NCBI RefSeq assembly: GCF_003574315.2
Contig: NZ_AP025739.1
Span: 6,882,001 to 6,946,000 of the forward strand
Direction of reading: 5' to 3'
DNA: 64,000 bases
Source: Capsulimonas corticalis
GTDB taxonomy: Bacteria; Armatimonadota; Armatimonadia; Armatimonadales; Capsulimonadaceae
Shown here piece after piece: positions 43,660 through 51,814 of the stretch. The notes under the pieces were generated by a model, which saw only the letters and a program-made list of their open reading frames with translations, was not told the origin of the DNA and made no database searches. The position numbers and the translations under genes were made by a program. Each line of letters opens with the position of its first letter. The first letter of the stretch is position 1.

Positions 43660-44625
43660 TTACCCCACGCACAGCCCCACTATCCGCTCGACGACATCAC
43701 CCAAATGCTCCTCGATCTCTCTGCCATCGATCAGCATTCCGCGCCAGTCTGCTGGGCGAAGTGCAAGTATGGCGTCGCCAGCGAGGCGAGCGGCATCGTT
43801 GCCCGACCAGTTTTTTACCTCGATCATGAGGCGAGCTTCGGGGATCGTTAGGTCGGCGTAGATATTGTCGTGCGGATCGCCAATCTGCGTCTCGGTTGAT
43901 ACGTTCATTTGAGGAAGAGCTTCAGAAAGAGCGCGCCCGAGTTTCGCCACAGTGTTCGCCTCGAAGGTATTGGCGATTGTGTTGGCCGCACTCGATGGAC
44001 AAGCGGAGAAACTATCGAAGGCACCAGATAACTCGGAATGCTGCTCATCAGGATCGAAATCCCCAACATCATCCCAATCGCCTTTGAGTTCTGGAGCGCA
44101 CATAATCATAGCCGTAGCTATTTGATTTTCGAGCTCGAGTCTGCTGACCTCATGAGCGCGAATGTCTCCCGCGTGGCGCAGGATGACCCGATTTTTACGC
44201 GTGGCGCTTATAGTCGTTGCATCAACATCGAGCAGAAAATCGACCTTCCCAAATGGATCACCCTGCCCCACCTCTGTTGATTTCGACCACTCCCACATAG
44301 CGTCCATATATCGAGACAGCTCCTCACGACCAACAACCAATGGGCGCAGTTGTTGCCGTACTGCAATCTCTGGCCAGCTCGGAGTCGGCGCGGCGGGATC
44401 ACGCAGCCATGTGACCAGTTCCGCCCCTGCACGCGCCAATGTTACTGCCGTGTTAGAATCGCCAGTAAGCCCCGCCGCAGTCGCTTCGGCGGCCATTTTA
44501 TCTGCCCAAGCCCGCGCGAGGCTTTTAGCGTCAAAAATAAGGAGCGGCCAAGCGGAGATGGTAATTGAGCGGATGCGGCCTTCGCGTAGGATCAGGCCAG
44601 TGATCGACGAGTTGTTGATATTCAT
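43660..44625 (-). CDS. Protein with C-terminal PD-(D/E)XK-like nuclease motif
   Basis: 321 residues from the ATG at 44625. The C-terminal 100 residues hold DNIYADLTIPEARLMIEVKN, i.e. D...ExK with a following Trp, the core of PD-(D/E)XK nucleases, preceded by a helix with a conserved-looking Glu (ALSEALPQMNVSTETQIGD). The N-terminal 200 residues are helical with no known motif. Such proteins cut DNA in restriction, repair or mobile-element defence. Catalysis is a prediction only. It starts 34 bases after the membrane protein gene upstream ends. Confidence 0.55.
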   Translation of the reverse strand: MNINNSSITGLILREGRIRSITISAWPLLIFDAKSLARAWADKMAAEATAAGLTGDSNTAVTLARAGAELVTWLRDPAAPTPSWPEIAVRQQLRPLVVGREELSRYMDAMWEWSKSTEVGQGDPFGKVDFLLDVDATTISATRKNRVILRHAGDIRAHEVSRLELENQIATAMIMCAPELKGDWDDVGDFDPDEQHSELSGAFDSFSACPSSAANTIANTFEANTVAKLGRALSEALPQMNVSTETQIGDPHDNIYADLTIPEARLMIEVKNWSGNDAARLAGDAILALRPADWRGMLIDGREIEEHLGDVVERIVGLCVG

Positions 44626-44658
44626 AAAGTCTTTGCATGCTGTTAGGCGAGCCCGCAC

Positions 44659-45519
44659 CTAATTCGTTGCGATACTCCCGTCAGGGTTAAATTGGGGCGG
44701 CGTGGGCGATGGTATCGTCGTGTCGGCCTGACCGTATCCATCGGGGGTATTTGCAACTGGAGTCCGAAAAATATTTGGCGGCGGCGGCGCATCCGCACCT
44801 TCTGGCATCGCAGAAACGGTGATGGTTCCAGGCCCAGTCGGCGTGTCTGCTGAAATCTGAACATTGTTGACCTTGAGATTGTTGACATCAAAGCGCAGCC
44901 CAGTGGCGGCAGTAAATTCCGACAACGGCACGGTGAGAACATAACCCGCTGCCAGTCCAGTACCTCGACCGCTAAAAGGCAAGCCGCCATTGGGATTAAT
45001 TGTTACTCGTATATTGCTCCATGCGTAGTTGTTCTGGTTGGTAATCACCAGTGTCATTCCTCGATCACCGCGCATCTGGTTGTAGCCAACTTCCGCCTTG
45101 GCCGCCAATTGGACGGACGCTGGCTGAGGCACTGGCTGATATGCAGCTTGTGGCGTGCGTGGAGACACCTGCGACGACGTGGGGGCAGTATAGGACGACG
45201 ACTCGGCATGCGGGAGTGATTGCGCCAATGAACGTGTGTAGTGCAACTGAGACGTGATTGCAAACCCGATGAGAAATATGGCAAGTATCGCAAAAATCGA
45301 GGCTTTGGACGCTGGATTTGCGCCGTTCCATTTGCTGGTCGCCTGTCGGATCGCCTGTTCCTGCTGGGTCGGAGCGCGTGGCGGCCAGTATTCTGTTCGG
45401 TTTTCGCCTTCCTCGCCTGCGGGAGGAACAGGGTGTTGGAAAACCTGCCCGCACTTTTGACACATTTGCAATCCAGGCATGAGGGTCTGCCCACACTGAG
45501 CGCAATAAAAATAGACCAT
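44659..45519 (-). CDS. Zinc-ribbon membrane-anchored protein
   Basis: 286 residues. An N-terminal zinc ribbon (FYCAQCGQTLMPGLQMCQKC), a Pro-rich linker, one membrane helix at about 72-92 (SIFAILAIFLIGFAITSQL), a low-complexity Ser/Pro stretch, and an extracytoplasmic beta domain (MTLVITNQNNYAWSNIRVTI, LTVPLSEFTAATGLRFDVN). This zinc-ribbon-then-TM layout is common in Gram-positive and Armatimonadota-like proteins of unknown role. The C-terminus is Pro-rich. Confidence 0.7.
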   Translation of the reverse strand: MVYFYCAQCGQTLMPGLQMCQKCGQVFQHPVPPAGEEGENRTEYWPPRAPTQQEQAIRQATSKWNGANPASKASIFAILAIFLIGFAITSQLHYTRSLAQSLPHAESSSYTAPTSSQVSPRTPQAAYQPVPQPASVQLAAKAEVGYNQMRGDRGMTLVITNQNNYAWSNIRVTINPNGGLPFSGRGTGLAAGYVLTVPLSEFTAATGLRFDVNNLKVNNVQISADTPTGPGTITVSAMPEGADAPPPPNIFRTPVANTPDGYGQADTTIPSPTPPQFNPDGSIATN

Positions 45520-45552
45520 AGATCGATTTCCCCAGGGTCAATCCAGCTTTTC

Positions 45553-45996
45553 CTACTGCCTGATAAATTTCACAATAGTACCACTGCGGTTAGTGTAGGA
45601 GAGGGATTGCCCATTGTCGGTGAGTTTCAGTAGCATAACCTCTCCGTTGTCATTGGAAGGTGATAATGTAGAAAGTCCTCGTCCAAGCGGAGTCGCCTCG
45701 CCACCTTCCAAACGCACCGTGTCACCGATCAAAGTAAATTTCGCCCTTCTCAAAATGCAGTCGCCATAGGTCGTATTTTTGGCCTTGTCGTAACTCGCGT
45801 TTAGAAAAACGTTAGCTCCCAGGCGATCAAATGACATGGCCATTGATGACCCTGTCGAGCCTTCAATATAAACACCATGAAGCGTCGCCACCGACACCGT
45901 CCCGCATCCCACCGCACATACAGAGAAGACAAAAACGATCAGGCTAATTACCATCGGTATGGACAGCCGAAGTCTCGTGCTCTTAAATTTGTTCAA
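45553..45996 (-). CDS. Putative small lipoprotein
   Basis: 147 residues. The N-terminal hydrophobic stretch ends in VCAVGC, a lipobox-like site at about Cys31. The mature part is beta-rich with a DUF-like pattern (HGVYIEGSTGSSMAMSFDRL, GDTVRLEGGEATPLGRGLST, LSYTNRSGTIVKFIRQ), similar to small copper-resistance/DUF-type lipocalin-like domains but not identified. It precedes the zinc-ribbon gene by 33 bases on the same strand, so they may be co-expressed. Confidence 0.65.
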   Translation of the reverse strand: MNKFKSTRLRLSIPMVISLIVFVFSVCAVGCGTVSVATLHGVYIEGSTGSSMAMSFDRLGANVFLNASYDKAKNTTYGDCILRRAKFTLIGDTVRLEGGEATPLGRGLSTLSPSNDNGEVMLLKLTDNGQSLSYTNRSGTIVKFIRQ

Positions 45997-46181
45997 TTGT
46001 ATGCCTCTCTGTTGTTGGCAAGAGCCCCTCCTAAAACGACCGTACTAGCATATACATATTATACCTGTTGCCTAGACCGTAGCACACAATACCTTCCATT
46101 TTTTTATAATTGGAGACATTGAGTACCCATGAAGCACATTCCACAGGAAGTCCAAAAGCGTTAATCCGCATACGAGGGCGT

Positions 46182-46454
46182 ATGAACGTCTGCGGGGAGC
46201 GGGTAAAGTTGCGCCGTGAAGAGCTGCAACTCACCCAAAGTGAATTGTGTGGCCGATTGGCCACAGTAACTCACGGAATATGGAATGGTGACCGACGAGA
46301 CATTCACAGGGTTGAGCGAGGAACCCGAAAAGTTTCCGACGCTGAACTCATTGCTTTGACAATCTCATTGGAAACCACGCCACAATGGCTCCTAATTGGC
46401 GAAGGTACCGAGGAGGAAGAGACAGGTTTCGCTCGGCCCATGTGGACATTCTGA
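46182..46454 (+). CDS. XRE-family helix-turn-helix regulator
   Basis: 90 residues from the ATG at 46182; the frame extends to 46110. MNVCGERVKLRREELQLTQS is the first helix pair of a Cro/CI HTH, followed by LATVTHGIWNGDRRDIHRVE and SLETTPQWLLIGEG. The insert GIWNGDRRDI between HTH helices 2 and 3 is a variant seen in some element-borne XRE proteins. Likely a repressor of element genes; divergent from the lipoprotein gene. Confidence 0.8.
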   Translation: MNVCGERVKLRREELQLTQSELCGRLATVTHGIWNGDRRDIHRVERGTRKVSDAELIALTISLETTPQWLLIGEGTEEEETGFARPMWTF

Positions 46455-46619
46455 TTCGGGGGCACGCCAACAGTCTAAATACATGCTGCGGACGCAGCAA
46501 CGCTCAACCATATTAGCTAACGCCACGCAAGGTGAACGCACCATCCGTTTTGCCGCCATGGCCCAGCTGATCAGCCAAATCTATACAGTGGCTTGACTAT
46601 CAACATGTCTAAATATCGT

Positions 46620-46642
46620 TATTCCATATAATATCTGGAATA
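46620..46642 (+). promoter_or_regulatory. Inverted repeat TATTCCA-N9-TGGAATA, candidate operator
   Basis: TATTCCA (46620-46626) and TGGAATA (46636-46642) face each other 7 bases before the XRE gene's ATG. The same heptamers, back to back, form the palindrome TGGAATATTCCA found at five other places in the island, so one regulator may bind both. Confidence 0.5.
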
Positions 46643-46649
46643 CATATAA

Positions 46650-46937
46650 ATGTCAAGGGTATCTTATACTCATGGGGTGAAAAAGACGTTGTACTCCGCC
46701 GAGCAAAAAGTGTTTCTGGGCCTGTTAAGACAAATTCGCCAGAATGCTGGCCTCAGTCAGCAGGAAATTGCAGACCGCCTGGAGGTGGCTCAGAGCCGCA
46801 TCTCCGACTATGAGCGCGGCGAACGTCAGCTTGACCTCATGGAACTGCGGCAGTATTGCGCTGCTGCAGAAACTTCACTGGAGGAATTTGTGCGTCGGTT
46901 CGAGGTAGGCATCAGAGATTCGACGCCAGAGGCGTAA
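46650..46937 (+). CDS. XRE-family helix-turn-helix regulator
   Basis: 95 residues. LRQIRQNAGLSQQEIADRLE and VAQSRISDYERGERQLDLME form a typical Cro/CI HTH, then a short helix dimer region. A GTG at 46677 is an alternative start after the first ten residues. The inverted repeat right upstream suggests autoregulation. Likely a phage- or ICE-type switch protein. Confidence 0.85.
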   Translation: MSRVSYTHGVKKTLYSAEQKVFLGLLRQIRQNAGLSQQEIADRLEVAQSRISDYERGERQLDLMELRQYCAAAETSLEEFVRRFEVGIRDSTPEA

Positions 46938-46987
46938 ATCCCGCAGCCTTCTTAGCGACGCCTGCAATTCTGCGCACCACCGTAGCG

Positions 46988-47524
46988 TCACTTAAACCAC
47001 ACCCCAGCAATGTGCCAGCCCAACTCCCTCACCAGCTCTCGGAGCATCTTCCTCCTCAAATAGACAGCCACATCCGACCGATCAGGATCGGGACCAATAA
47101 TCCACGCGCGGATTCTGGAATCTTTGGCGCAGCACATCATCGACATAGCGATGTCATATCGTAGCGGCCTACGCAGAATCATCATTTCCTCGACTTCCCC
47201 GCCCGCCGCGCCGCAGACGATGTCCTCGCTACCGATCTCGACTCTCTCATCAATGCGCCTATCTGCGGCGGCAACGGAAACCGTCGCTCGAAGCAAGATT
47301 CCAGCGTCGCACGACACTTCAAAACTGATCGCCTCGCAGCCATTCCCATCCCCCACCCGCTGATTTTTGTCATCCACCCGCGCCCACAGCTCTCCGAACA
47401 CTGTGTCCAGGACCGCGCCGCCGTGATGCATGGCGCAGGCGGAGCTCGTGGGTGATGTGCAGTAAGACTTACCTGGCTGTTCAAATTCGACACGGTCGCT
47501 TCTCGTCTGGGTCATCAATCTCAT
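46988..47524 (-). CDS. Hypothetical protein
   Basis: 178 residues (ATG at 47524, or 47515). Looks real by amino-acid make-up: alternating beta-like stretches (AISFEVSCDAGILLRATVSV, MMILRRPLRYDIAMSM) and charged helices at the end (RRKMLRELVRELGWHIAGVW). No motif recognised. Divergent from the primase-like gene, with a hairpin-rich gap of 330 bases between. Confidence 0.5.
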   Translation of the reverse strand: MRLMTQTRSDRVEFEQPGKSYCTSPTSSACAMHHGGAVLDTVFGELWARVDDKNQRVGDGNGCEAISFEVSCDAGILLRATVSVAAADRRIDERVEIGSEDIVCGAAGGEVEEMMILRRPLRYDIAMSMMCCAKDSRIRAWIIGPDPDRSDVAVYLRRKMLRELVRELGWHIAGVWFK

Positions 47525-47723
47525 CTTTCAGTTTCACATCAATTTACTCTCCTTCTTTTATCGTGCCTTTTGGGCCAATATCGCACCGCAATTATTTTTC
47601 ATGGCCTGGTGCGATTCTGCTCGAAAACGCACGAAAAAGAATTAGGGCCAGGATGGAATTCCCCTGCCCCAGTAATACACATCAGCGACCTGTGATCTGT
47701 CAGTCACAGAATGCTCAGTATTT

Positions 47724-47842
47724 ATCATCGGAGTGGCGATACAGGCTGCACCGATGATTATCAATGTCGTGTCTGACAGCGCGACTGACGAAAAACACCG
47801 TGTGGTGAGAGAGCTGTATCCTCCCTCATCGCGCGGTGTTTT
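47724..47842 (+). other. Hairpin-rich leader between divergent genes, possible origin or attenuator
   Basis: ATCATCGG (47724-47731) pairs with CCGATGAT (47751-47758). Further on, AAAACACCG (47792-47800) pairs with CGGTGTTTT (47834-47842), with inner pairing GTGAG/CTCAT, and is followed by TTGTTGT 12 bases before the primase-like start codon. This could be a terminator/attenuator in the leader or part of a replication origin. The gap 47525-47853 has no gene. Confidence 0.5.
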
Positions 47843-47853
47843 GTTGTCGTCCT

Positions 47854-49767
47854 ATGTCAATAGATTTCTTAGATTGGCCCGATTGGGTGCTAGAAGACGA
47901 TCCTAATTTCGTTGAAATAGTGCAGCCGATTTATATGCCCCCCAATACTCCTATCTACGTCCCCCCGACCTGGAGTCCTGATCCATTTGCATGGCATCAA
48001 GAACCTTTCGGGGCCGTGTTGGAGCCTGAAGGCTACGAGATCATGCAAACAAAGAAACGGCGCACTACGGCAGATTACGCCCAACAAATGCCAATGACGT
48101 ATACAGCAGCAATGGCCATTTTTGAATCAGTCGTCGATCCAAGTGTATGGGGTAAGCATCTCGTTACGGACAAGCCATCGAAATTCGATGATGCAGGGCG
48201 TTCGCTGCAGGATGTATCGTGGAAGACCATTATTGCAGGTAAATGGATTGACGGCAAGAATGGCAAACGTGGATTTCCGCAGCAACCGATGAAGTTGCTT
48301 GATGTCATTAAGACTCTTGCTGATCCCGATCACTGTAGCATCGGAAACATTGATAGATGGGATCGTGATCTCACCCATTACAAGGTCCGACATATTCGGA
48401 TTGATATTGACCTTGATCGGGTCTTTGAGCGGGACGATATCGAAGCACTCCGCAGTGAGATTCAGCTGGTAAAATGCATTTTTGCCGAATTTGCCTTAGA
48501 AGCTCATGTGATGCGCACGGGTAATCGAGGAATACAAGTTACCGCACCGATCCGACCTCTGCCGTTGCAAATAGCCGCAGTGTTGGTCGAAGCCATCCAA
48601 TCAGTGCTGCGTAGTGCTTCACGCTATTGGATCGCCAAAGACTTTCAGAGCAATCTGGACGGCATTTTGCGCCTGCCTCTTGGTAGGCACGCCTGGAGTA
48701 AATCAATATCGTGGATGCTTGGTGACGATGGATCAATTTTGCCGCTCGAAGAGCAGATCAATGCCGTCCAGAGTGCTTTCGGGCGAAATGGCGATCTCGA
48801 TGATACATGGACCCACAACATTACGGAAATTATCGCAAAACAACGACACAACACATCCGCCTCCGACATCCTCGCAGCGCTTGCCTACGAGATGCCAGCA
48901 CACCCACTCATCGAAGCGTGGAGGCGCGCTAAGTCGCTGTATTGCAAAGATGAATCCAGTATATACGCTCAACCTAGCCAAGTCATTCAGCAAATCTCAA
49001 CGCGCGAGGATTCTAAGGCAAGCATAAAACATATTCCCCGCCCGCATGGCGCGCCGATTAATAAAACCAAGGCGTGGCAGATATTAAACGCGGGATTTGA
49101 GCCTGGCGAGAGCTATGCATATTACACCAATCAAACGTTTGCTGGTGTCCGTGGCAAAGACGCAATTGGGTGTGCGATCACCGCATTTGGTGGGAACTGT
49201 GATCTGGCGAGAGAGTGGCTAGAGGATCAGGCGCGAAGTATACCTGGGTCCACGGAGAGAGCGATCTCTGATCGACTTGGTTTGATTGGGCGACTAATTT
49301 ATAAGAATAACACCTATGAGCGCCTCCAGAAGCAAGTGGTCGCCAAGAAATCCAAAGATTTGGCGGGTGAGGTATTGGCGGAAGAGACCCTTTTAGCGAA
49401 TCAGATCGTGGCGTTCCTTCCTGGACTTCGGAAAGCTTCAAGTTGCCGCACGAAAACTTTTCAACCCCAGGCGCTCGTCACGATTCGGCATATCCTGGAA
49501 CTAATGCAACTCGCCTGTCGGATCACTGATGATGGATTGATCGATCTGTCGTTTCGGACCCTGGATGCGGCGATAAAGGATCGCTGGCCAGAACATGCCA
49601 CAAGCGCCATGGATGTGTCTCGCCAAATGGAGTGGATTGTGGAAGGGGAGAGATGCTTGTTTCAGGCTTTGAGGGTAAAGGAGATGCCGACTTCCAAATT
49701 CGATCCGATTCGGTATGCGCTTGGAAATGACTTTATTGCCATACTCGATGTAGTCGATGGTAGATAA
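47854..49767 (+). CDS. AEP-superfamily primase-like protein
   Basis: 637 residues from the ATG at 47854. The first 150 residues have no motif. At about 190-290 the archaeo-eukaryotic primase pattern appears: HIRIDIDLDRV (hhhDhD metal site), MRTGNRGIQVTAPIRPL (sGxxGhhh, with Gln where His is usual) and ILRLPLGRHAWSK (the R.P.G.H strand). The rest is helical. In mobile elements such proteins prime replication, often next to an origin, which fits the hairpins just upstream. The Gln for His change makes catalytic activity uncertain. Confidence 0.6.
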   Translation: MSIDFLDWPDWVLEDDPNFVEIVQPIYMPPNTPIYVPPTWSPDPFAWHQEPFGAVLEPEGYEIMQTKKRRTTADYAQQMPMTYTAAMAIFESVVDPSVWGKHLVTDKPSKFDDAGRSLQDVSWKTIIAGKWIDGKNGKRGFPQQPMKLLDVIKTLADPDHCSIGNIDRWDRDLTHYKVRHIRIDIDLDRVFERDDIEALRSEIQLVKCIFAEFALEAHVMRTGNRGIQVTAPIRPLPLQIAAVLVEAIQSVLRSASRYWIAKDFQSNLDGILRLPLGRHAWSKSISWMLGDDGSILPLEEQINAVQSAFGRNGDLDDTWTHNITEIIAKQRHNTSASDILAALAYEMPAHPLIEAWRRAKSLYCKDESSIYAQPSQVIQQISTREDSKASIKHIPRPHGAPINKTKAWQILNAGFEPGESYAYYTNQTFAGVRGKDAIGCAITAFGGNCDLAREWLEDQARSIPGSTERAISDRLGLIGRLIYKNNTYERLQKQVVAKKSKDLAGEVLAEETLLANQIVAFLPGLRKASSCRTKTFQPQALVTIRHILELMQLACRITDDGLIDLSFRTLDAAIKDRWPEHATSAMDVSRQMEWIVEGERCLFQALRVKEMPTSKFDPIRYALGNDFIAILDVVDGR

Positions 49768-49877
49768 ATTTGCTTGGGGATTGGGCTCGCCAGGCTCGCT
49801 CCCCTCCCCAAGCGGCGCTCCCTCGGCGCTCGCAAGCTCACAACCGAGAGATCGCCAATTGGAGGGAATAGAGGTTG

Positions 49878-50099
49878 GTGATCTTGGAGTTAGACTCTAA
49901 TGATAAACAAAGAGTAGGATGTGTAACAAGTTCGGCTAGGCCCGATGATATTGATTCTGATGATAAACACCGAGTAGGACGTGTAACAAGTTCACGCTCT
50001 GGGAAGGACTCGATCTATTGTGAGTATGTCTATTGCCGACGGCTAACGCCACAAGGTCCAGAATGTATCCACGATCAATCGATGGCAAGTGTTTTGTAA
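49878..50099 (+). CDS. Small ORF with internal 60-bp tandem duplication
   Basis: About 73 residues. Two near-identical segments (DSNDKQRVGCVTSS and DSDDKHRVGRVTSS) are followed by YCEYVYCRRLTPQGPEC, a Cys-rich tail. Several base differences between the copies are silent or conservative, which favours coding. GGAGGGA lies about ten bases upstream of the TTG/GTG starts. Function unknown. Confidence 0.4.
   Translation: MILELDSNDKQRVGCVTSSARPDDIDSDDKHRVGRVTSSRSGKDSIYCEYVYCRRLTPQGPECIHDQSMASVL
49901..49993 (+). repeat. Two direct repeats with 60-base period
   Basis: TGATAAACAAAGAGTAGGAT (from 49901) recurs as TGATAAACACCGAGTAGGAC (from 49961), and both continue with GTGTAACAAGTTC. 33 bases each, exactly 60 bases apart, six differences. 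Confidence 0.8.
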
Positions 50100-50137
50100 G
50101 GCGACACTAAGTTGAGGACGTTTCTAACGGTTGTGCC

Positions 50138-50153
50138 AGTAGAATATTCCACT
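50138..50153. promoter_or_regulatory. Palindrome AGTGGAATATTCCACT, site 3 of 5
   Basis: AGTAGAATATTCCACT, one mismatch from the consensus. Lies in the 245-base gap between the small ORF at 49878 and the methyltransferase end. Confidence 0.5.
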
Positions 50154-50294
50154 GCGATTTACAGGTCAGCCCGCAATCGGCCAAATTAGCGATTCTAAAG
50201 CCCCAAGTAGGTTGGTCATGACCATTGAGGTGTGACACGTCACAAAAGGCGGTCTCGTTTGAAACTGGAGTGCCCTGAACATGATCCCGCTCTG

Positions 50295-50320
50295 GCCTCA
50301 GTGGAATATTCCACTGAGGC
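50295..50320. promoter_or_regulatory. Palindrome AGTGGAATATTCCACT, site 4 of 5 (26-bp perfect)
   Basis: The consensus is extended by GCCTC/GAGGC to a perfect 26-base palindrome. It lies 25 bases beyond the 3' end of the methyltransferase gene. Confidence 0.6.
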
Positions 50321-50344
50321 TACGTCTGCTCCCAGGCACACTAC

Positions 50345-51514
50345 TCACCCATCATTCATTTCCACCAACAACGGCATCAAATAATTTCGACTGATCCACT
50401 CCACCACTGGCACACACACCGCGTCTCCAAAGCCAAATAGGGCCTGATTCCGCGGAACATCAATAACATATTCTTCGGCTCCCATTAGTCGTGCGCACTC
50501 GCGCGGCGTGAGATTGCGAACCGAAACCGTGCCAAATCCCGCCTTGATCAGTATCTGCTGAGAGCTGCCGCCTTTGGGAGTGCGCAAACAGCCCGCGATG
50601 CCATCGGATCGAAGTTCCGCCACATACACGCCATTTCTCGTGCGCCGAAACACTGTGCCGTAGCTCAATTTGTCGTTTGCGATCATTTTTTCGGCAACCT
50701 CGCGATGGCGATCACTCATCTGGCTCAGCAGATACATCGAGCGCTTCTCGTCCCACCACTCGCTCGCATTAGCTGGCAGGTCTTCCAATATTTCGTCCAG
50801 CGTCGCCGATCCACTCGGTAGCTCAGGCAGCACTCGCAACCGCCAATTGATGTCGAGGTGGCTGGAGATAAAGGAGGTCAGCGCCTTCGGTCTCAGCTTA
50901 CTCAAGAAGGTGTCGGTTTTGACTTCAATGGGCAATTCCTGCTGAACCGCTATTACGAAGAGGCGCTGGCGCGATTGCGGAACGAACCATGCTGCGTCAA
51001 TAATCACGGCGTCCACAGCGTAGCCAAGATCGTTGAGCGCGCACATAGCGCGATGGAAGTCTTGGCCTCCATGGGAGGTCAGGAAGCTCGGGACGTTTTC
51101 CAGCAGCACAATCGGCGGCCTTCGGGTTTCCATTCCCTTCAGGATATTCAAAAATCCCCAGAAGGCTCCCGACTGGGCCCCCGCAAGCCCTGCGCGCCCG
51201 CCAGCCAGCGACAAATCCGTACAGGGAAAAGACGCTGTGGCGAGAGTAACCGTCGGCACGGTTGCGGGATCAATCAGATGGATGTCTCCGAGCACAAAAT
51301 GATTTGCAGGGTAATTGGTAGCATACATTTGCCACTTCTTCGGGTCGATATCGTTGGCGAATTCTACAGACCAGCCCGCTCGCTCCAGCCCCATGCGCAT
51401 TAAGCCGATACCCGCGAAAAATTCGGCAACTGTCGGCGGAAGCGAGTTGTAATGGTTGGTAGCGGCGGGGTGGTTGGTGAATGTTGCAGCGGTCACCACA
51501 GGTTCGTTCATCAT
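50345..51514 (-). CDS. C5-cytosine DNA methyltransferase
   Basis: 389 residues from the ATG at 51514. All main motifs are present: I (VAEFFAGIGLMRMGLERAGW), IV with catalytic Cys (ASFPCTDLSLAGGR), VI (LLENVPSFL), VIII (QSRQRLFVIAV) and X (QALFGFGDAVCVPVVEWI). The target-recognition region is between VIII and IX (about 230-320). It methylates cytosine at an unknown site. No restriction enzyme gene adjoins, so it looks like an orphan enzyme of a mobile element that guards DNA or controls expression. Confidence 0.93.
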   Translation of the reverse strand: MMNEPVVTAATFTNHPAATNHYNSLPPTVAEFFAGIGLMRMGLERAGWSVEFANDIDPKKWQMYATNYPANHFVLGDIHLIDPATVPTVTLATASFPCTDLSLAGGRAGLAGAQSGAFWGFLNILKGMETRRPPIVLLENVPSFLTSHGGQDFHRAMCALNDLGYAVDAVIIDAAWFVPQSRQRLFVIAVQQELPIEVKTDTFLSKLRPKALTSFISSHLDINWRLRVLPELPSGSATLDEILEDLPANASEWWDEKRSMYLLSQMSDRHREVAEKMIANDKLSYGTVFRRTRNGVYVAELRSDGIAGCLRTPKGGSSQQILIKAGFGTVSVRNLTPRECARLMGAEEYVIDVPRNQALFGFGDAVCVPVVEWISRNYLMPLLVEMNDG

Positions 51515-51696
51515 GCTCTCAATTCGCGATTTGAAATGACAGGTAGCCCGCAGCACTGCTGACCCTGTCTCGACTACCTTATACAGATTGAATGCTCTGG
51601 CGAATGAGATGAACGAAATGAAAGCCTCAGGTCAGGAGATTGTCGAGTCATGGATGGGCGGTGAGGTATAGATTGGGCATCCGTCTTCAAACGAAC

Positions 51697-51720
51697 CTCA
51701 GTGGAATATTCCACTGGTCG
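51697..51720. promoter_or_regulatory. Palindrome AGTGGAATATTCCACT, site 5 of 5
   Basis: CCTCAGTGGAATATTCCACT from 51697. Lies between the divergent methyltransferase (start 51514) and the gene at 51815, i.e. in a shared promoter region of 300 bases. Confidence 0.6.
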
Positions 51721-51814
51721 GATATGCTTTGGCGAACCCATTCTGCCAGGTAAAATATTTCTGTGGGATTACTCGTCCTCAGCAGCGAGCTCACTTCAAA
51801 GGCCAAATGACCGT

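Noticed and set aside
49901-49993. CRISPR-like repeat
   Set aside because: Only two copies, 33 bases long with 27-base spacing and six differences, inside a probable coding frame; no cas genes in the window.
50345-51514. Complete type II restriction-modification system
   Set aside because: No restriction endonuclease gene adjoins the methylase; the nuclease-like gene at 43660 is 6 kb away and of another type.
41249-51720. parS sites for a ParB protein
   Set aside because: The palindrome differs from parS (TGTTTCACGTGAAACA) and there is no parA or parB gene in the window.
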